From NCBI GenBank assembly GCA_015680685.1, contig MNCI01023302.1, positions 1,633,589 through 1,697,588 of the forward strand: 64,000 nucleotides of DNA. Reading direction: 5' to 3'. The stretch's first letter is position 1. The number at the start of each line of letters is the position of its first letter. Origin of the DNA: Gnetum montanum (lineage: Eukaryota; Streptophyta; Gnetopsida; Gnetales; Gnetaceae). Positions 59,521 through 64,000 of the stretch are shown here, piece by piece. A program made the position numbers and the translations under genes. The notes beneath the pieces were generated by a model, which was given only the letters and a program-made list of their open reading frames with translations, had not been told where the DNA came from and searched no databases.

Positions 59521-59880
59521 AGTCATAACTTTGGTAACTCATTTTGACTTGGAGGTACATCAAATGGATGTTAAAATGACATTATTTGACTTGGAGGTAC
59601 ACCAAATGGATGTTAAAATAACATATTTAAATGAAACAACTAAAACTTTCTATCAAGATAATCACTCAATTTGCAAGTTGAAAAAATTAATATATGGACT
59701 AAAATAAAGCTTCTTGTAAGTGGTATATAAAATTTTCATAGCATTGTAATCTTATTTTCATTGAAAACATTGTTGATCAATGCATATACCTTAAGGATAG
59801 TGGGAGAAAATTCATTTTGTTGGTCTTATACATAACTAATATCATACTTGCAAGTAGTGACTTTGTTGGTCAACCACTGA
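59521..59880 (+). pseudogene. Copia reverse transcriptase fragment with a 42-bp tandem duplication
   Basis: The plus strand reads FDLEVHQMDVKMTL, repeated at once as FDLEVHQMDVKITY, then 'LNETTKTFYQDNHSICKLKKLIYGLK'. This is the copia RT stretch 'EVHQMDVKTAFLNG...VCKLKKSLYGLKQ', with the catalytic Asp of motif A in QMDVK. The duplication is 59543-59584 and 59585-59626, exactly 14 codons. The intervening coding part between LNG and the FYQ/QPEGF region is shortened. Dead fragment, no ends. Confidence 0.75.
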
Positions 59881-59942
59881 GTGCCCTCCTATTTTGTGGT
59901 TGTTGCAGAGAGACATCTTTGAATTTCTGCTTCTAATGCACA

Positions 59943-60596
59943 CTACTTGCATGTAGAGATGGACGCTTGTTTCACTGCCCAAAGTTTTTGCACACAATTG
60001 CACCCTATATCGCTATACGTGATGCATGGAACTTGTTTCTTCTTGATCTTTCCGAATACATTTTCTTTGGATATTTGAAGGGAAAGATCTCTAATGCCCA
60101 TTCTTGCATCAATGGTACTTAGCCATGCCCTTCCCATGATGATTGCAAAGTCTCCTTTGCAGTTCTCCACCTTAATCACTAGGAAATCAACAGGATAATA
60201 CCACCCATAGATAGTGGTAACAATGTCTTCTACTAGTTCCAATGGAACAATGATGGACTGGTCTACCAATTCTAATCTAATATTGCTCTTCTTAAGAGGA
60301 GGTAGGTTCCATGCAGTATACATCTCATGAGAGACCAGGTTGACACTGGAACCTGAATCAAAAAGAGCTTTGCATAGTTCATTCCCAGTAATCTGCAAAT
60401 AAATCAGAGGACTTCTAGGATCAGCTAATTTCCTAGAAAGGATTCTAGCACAGAGCCAATTAGACACAGCATGAGTAAGCATCACAGTATGGGTCCTGGG
60501 CAATGTTTGGTTTGAAGGGGACTTGAAGGTATTTGATACAGAGGAAGACAGAGGAACAGTATTTTCAACTGTAGGTGTATTTGAGGGCTTAGGCAA
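59943..60596 (-). CDS. Retropepsin-like aspartic protease of element 4 (fragment)
   Basis: 217 codons open without a stop. After a Ser/Pro-rich linker (residues about 1-60) comes the retropepsin fold: active-site loop 'ALFDSGSSVNLVSHEMYTAW' with DSGS (the usual form is DTGA or DSGA), 'ADPRSPLIYLQITGNE' before it, and the second half 'YYPVDFLVIKVENCKGDFAI' followed by 'IMGRAWLSTIDARMGI', typical of gypsy-type elements. It would cut the Gag-Pol polyprotein. The ATG is probably internal to a longer Gag-Pro frame, since the upstream reading continues in Pro-rich tail. The sequence ends at the copia junction. Confidence 0.8.
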   Translation of the reverse strand: MPKPSNTPTVENTVPLSSSVSNTFKSPSNQTLPRTHTVMLTHAVSNWLCARILSRKLADPRSPLIYLQITGNELCKALFDSGSSVNLVSHEMYTAWNLPPLKKSNIRLELVDQSIIVPLELVEDIVTTIYGWYYPVDFLVIKVENCKGDFAIIMGRAWLSTIDARMGIRDLSLQISKENVFGKIKKKQVPCITYSDIGCNCVQKLWAVKQASISTCK

Positions 60597-60599
60597 ATT

Positions 60600-62960
60600 A
60601 CGAGGTCGGAAGAAAGGTCTTTTTTTTTATTGAGTATTCGAACCACTTGGTTTATGAATCAGTTATAGATTAATGGCCCTAGTAGCATTGTGTTGTTGTA
60701 GTTGAGTTGGGAGTTTACTCTACATAGGTGGAGTAGGTGATAGCTGTGCAGCTAGAGGAGGAAGATGTGTAGGAACAGAAGAAGGATAAGGGTAAAAGGT
60801 GGTATTCCTTCTTGCATGTGAAAAATGAGTTCAATAATAATCAAAATGGTGGTAGTGAGATAAAAAGTAGAAAGGTGACCGAAGGAATCATGTGGAGATA
60901 GGGGTTGCTGAACATAATACCCATATGGATCAGGTTATCTGTAAGGGTATTGCTACCTTCTTGGTGTCAATGCCCATGATTATGGTTATTGCCACTGTTG
61001 ATATTGCTTGTATAGTTGCGGTGGAGTTCCACTTGGATAATACTATTGTTGCTAGTGGAACTACCTAGAATTGCCTTGAGAATAAGACAATCTTTTGGGT
61101 GTTTGCCTTTGTGCAATTCATGGATTCAAAGCGTACACCCCAGACTCCTATAAGTGTGACACTATGGAACAACATCCCTTAGGATGTTCATATTGGCAGA
61201 CATCACACCCACCATCATCATCTAATTCGTTGTTCTTAACTTCTTCTATTGTAGCAATCTTGTCCTTAACTCATTAATAAGCACGTTCAGCTTCCTTACA
61301 CCTCCTTTGCTCACGATCACTACCTCATTCTTTGGACTCTTTAACAATTTTTAGGATAGCTTAAAATCTACGATCCATGGAGTCCCATAACTAATCAATC
61401 TTGGCTGTAATTTCATATTGAAATTTTTGAAGCCACAAGGCTTTCCTATTTACCACCTCATCAAGTGCTAATTCTTCTTCACTATCACAAAATCAAGCCT
61501 TCCTCTTGCAAATGAAAGGATCGCAATTATATTCTTCTACACTTTCTCATTTTCTCAATTCACCTTCCTCCTTAGCTACTTGCTTAAGCAATCTTTAGAT
61601 CTGATGGGTGCTTAATTTTGATAGTCGTCCTTGGGCATCGACTCCAAGGGTTCTCCTCATTTCAAATTGAAGCTTGTCTACAATGTGGCAAAATTAATCT
61701 AGTTGAAAATAACCATGGCCAAGACATCTATGCATTAAGGAATAGTATCAGCCAATGGCGACATCCAAGGGTTCATGTGTTTCTTTTTTACATCCTTGGA
61801 TTTTCCTTCTCAAGTTGGACATTCTAGAGTCTATTTGATATTTGTCATTGAATAATTCAAGCATTGTACTCCATCATTTGATATATTCAAGTTCTAAGGA
61901 CTGGCACCAATTTTTTGCTTCATTAATGAGTGTCCATGGAAACATCTTAAGTTTTTGCCACTCATTCTCTATATTTTGCAAGGCACATGCATCTTAAAAA
62001 GCTTGAAGATGGTTCTGTAGATTTGAGTTATATCCCCCTTCAAATTGAGGGATATTGTTCATGTCTAGCCTTTTGATTCGACTATCCTTCACATGCCTTA
62101 TTAGCATTCGTACTACCACTGCGATGTTTATCATACTCCAGATAGCAAGCAAAGGCTCATCGAGGCCTTGATTTTGGTGCCTTTGATGCCCTCTACTATC
62201 CCTTGGTTCATTGCATCATGTCTCTCTTGAATGCTTGTGCCCTTGGTCTTGCCTTGCCAGACAATCCCTTCAATCATTTTAGTCTCGTTGATCACCTTCA
62301 TCATGGTCACGCCCCTTGCGATTACGATTAGAGCCAAAAGAAGAAGATGATGATGACAAAGGTGAAGAAGAAGGAGGACTAGCATCATCACAGTGCCTAC
62401 CACCACCTCTTTGGTGATCACGACCATGATCACGATCTTATTTCTTGTTTGCATCGCTACCTTGACTTGCCTCTTTGGATCCCTCTTTGTCATTGGATCC
62501 ATTCTTACTAGAACCAAGATTGTGAACTGTGGACTGCAAATTCTAGTTTTAACCTCCTTCACCAAAGTCAAAGAGATGAATTTCACGAAATGGAAAACCC
62601 CCAAATAAAGGTTCTCCACCATCATTTTGGTACAGCAGGAATGAGGAATCATTAAATCCTTTTCCCTTCACAAATTCATAACGTTGTTCTAATTGGCGAT
62701 CCCTCAGATGTTGTGGCTCAGTGGAATGATAATCCTTGACATCACTATCTTGCACCACGAACTCAGCATGAAATCTTTGAAGACCCCATCATATAAGCAT
62801 TTGTTGGAGCATTGTAGAAATGGATCGATCAGGTGGCAACACAATGTTGCCCTCCATCTTATGCCACCGTAGCTGTTCATTCTAGTGTAGGATTAATGTG
62901 AAATTTAGTACATACTCATCAAGATGAGCATATACCACTTAGTATTATTGAGGCACTGAT
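60600..62960 (-). pseudogene. Element 4 gag with zinc knuckle (broken)
   Basis: Minus-strand pieces: Ser/Asp-rich N-terminal region (62650-62150), 'MNNIPQFEGGYNSN' (about 62070), 'NEAKNWCQSLELEYIKWW' (about 61930-61880), 'MLELFNDKYQIDSRMSNLRR' (about 61866-61807), 'RRTLGVDAQGRLSKLSTHQI' (about 61660-61600), and the knuckle CDVCQYEHPKGCC (about 61208-61170), C-x2-C-x3-H-x4-C. A Pro/Tyr/Ser-rich tail follows to the protease. Stops break it in several places. Confidence 0.7.
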
Positions 62961-63159
62961 GGATGTACTCTATTAGACTTGGGCAAAGAATCACTCTTGT
63001 GAGGAAAAGACATTTTATGTTTAAAAAAAAATAAAAAATACAATGTGCTTCTTAAAATTGTTGTAGTAATCTTAAGATGTGATATGACTCTAAGGTTCAT
63101 TTCAACGATTTGAATAATTTTTACCAAGTTCTAGATAGCACACAAAACAACCACAAGGT

Positions 63160-63177
63160 CCTTGACAACTACGCCAA
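63160..63177 (-). other. Element 4 primer-binding site (tRNA-Asp-like)
   Basis: Minus strand TGGCGTAGTTGTCAAGGA beside the LTR; 13 of 18 positions match the tRNA-Asp complement. Confidence 0.65.
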
Positions 63178-64000
63178 TGATGAGTGGCAAGGTATCCCTA
63201 TGCCCAACCATACGAATCACTAAGGCGTTCACGCATGATCTGGTGGAATTTCGTGGACCTATAGTTCTCCAGTACACTAGTTCTTCTAGGAAGTGAAATG
63301 AGCATTGAGAATGTTCATTGTCTTCTCAAAACTTGTGAAGCTCAAGGATATGATCTAAGTGTGATTGAGGTATATGATTTTTATCATTTTATGTTTTATA
63401 AGTTTAATCACCTACAACAATAATGAAAGGTAAAGTAATTTAAGATCTAATTCATCTACTACCTAGCGCCTAGCTAGCCTAACACAAGTACACGATACCA
63501 TCTCCTAGACACATCCTGAACGCATATAGCATTACTGGGCTACCAAATGTTAACCGTTTCTAGGTTACCAAGTGCTACACATATGCTCAAGGTGGTTGTG
63601 CATGTGTTCATTAACAACTAAAAATTAATTGCTTAATTAAAGCACATTGAAATGAAGTGCATGGAAATAAAGTGCATGAATATTAAATGCATCAAGGAAA
63701 CATTTATTTTATTCTCAGTGCTGCAAGGATGATCAAAAGGATTCATTTTTATTCTCGTCACACTGCTATGCTCAGGTACATCAATGTTCTAACAAAGATC
63801 CATACACACTCAAACTCTTGCTACAAGCACTCAAAAAATATTCTAACTCTGGAGAAAACAAAGTGCAAGAGCTTCACTACTTTATGCAAAAGACTATGAA
63901 AAACTCAACTAAAAACTAACTTCAATTGTGAACCTGAATGCTATATTTATAGGCTGACATATACCCTATGATATCGGATATTTGACATCATGTCCTAGGC
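63178..64000 (-). repeat. Element 4 5' LTR (cut by the window end)
   Basis: TGATGAGTGGCAAGGTATCC on the plus strand; it aligns throughout with the solo LTR at 45162-45993. A TATA motif (minus strand TATAAATATAG, about 63953-63943) and the start of the GATATC cluster (63969 on) are the last features before the window ends. Confidence 0.85.

Larger units (their letters stand above)
59943..64000 (-). mobile_element. Element 4: 5' part of a gypsy-type element with gag and protease
   Basis: On the minus strand it starts with an LTR (63178-64000, running out of the window), then a tRNA-Asp-like PBS, gag (62960-60800), a Pro-rich tail and a protease that ends at 59943, where a copia fragment abuts. 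Gag has the same order and motifs as in elements 1-3 (for example 'NNIPQFEGGYNSNLQNHLQAF'). With its protease it represents a lineage that had pol, but RT and integrase are outside the preserved part. Confidence 0.75.

Noticed and set aside
62131-62652. 173-codon minus-strand frame, Leu/Val/Met-rich
   Set aside because: It is the wrong frame of the element 4 gag; the neighbouring frame gives the Ser/Asp-rich Gag N-terminal region that joins to known Gag blocks.
1-64000. Host protein genes, rRNA or functional tRNA genes
   Set aside because: None could be supported; tRNA-like stretches at 3857-3906, about 13250-13335 and 46140-46222 look like SINE material or scraps and have no complete cloverleaf by eye.

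Overview
This is nuclear DNA from a plant, very probably a seed plant. It is AT-rich, contains no intact host gene that I can recognise, and is almost wholly built of decayed retroelements nested in one another. The evidence is LTRs with TG...CA ends and 5-bp target-site duplications (TSDs), primer-binding sites (PBS) matching plant tRNA-Asp and tRNA-iMet, and degenerate copia, gypsy and L1-type LINE proteins. The species cannot be named from the sequence. The window is a draft assembly: a 237-N gap lies at 33288-33524 and single Ns at 31143, 31638 and 33779 mark joins, at least one of which looks wrong.

The dominant theme is one related group of Ty3/gypsy-type elements (Athila/Tat-like: tRNA-Asp PBS, Retrotrans_gag-type Gag, a 'putative plant transposon protein' domain). 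Their LTRs end TGATGA...TCATCA and carry a cluster of GATATC palindromes just upstream of a TATA box. Copies are: a solo LTR at 2023-2859; element 1 on the minus strand at 16711-25006 (TSD ACTTT, with another solo LTR nested in its 5' LTR); element 2 on the minus strand at 28407-36173 (5' LTR truncated, assembly-damaged); solo LTRs at 43695-44473 and 45162-45993 (perfect TSDs); element 3 on the plus strand at 48176-57105 (complete at both ends); and element 4 on the minus strand at about 59943-64000 (5' part of an element, with gag and protease).

Elements 2 and 3 are the most interesting part. They carry gag but no recognisable protease, reverse transcriptase, RNase H or integrase. Downstream of gag, after a conserved non-coding block and an internal copy of the GATATC/TATA promoter motif, they carry a long second ORF (ORF2, about 940 codons in element 3) with a plant-transposon-protein-like N-terminal part and a long coiled-coil C-terminal part. 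The ORF2 ATG follows directly on a conserved branch-point and 3' splice-site-like sequence. This is a non-autonomous retrotransposon group; element 4, which encodes a retropepsin, is a relative of its possible autonomous helper.

Region by region: 1-2022 and 13.8-16.3 kb hold diverged long repeats, probably old chromovirus LTRs; 2.86-5.5 kb is a LINE carrying a tRNA-derived SINE; 5.5-10.8 kb holds copia gag and LTR/PBS remnants; 12.0-12.7 kb is a second LINE fragment; 16.7-25.0 kb is element 1; 25.0-28.2 kb is a chromovirus gag-pol remnant; 28.4-36.2 kb is element 2; 36.2-37.9 kb is an unknown coiled-coil relic; 38.7-42 kb is a copia pol with its 3' LTR; 42.0-43.7 kb is unassigned; 43.7-46.0 kb holds two solo LTRs; 46.0-59.4 kb is an old repeat region (including a TAGAACCA/TGGTTCTA array) split by element 3; 59.5-59.9 kb is a copia RT fragment; 59.9-64 kb is element 4.
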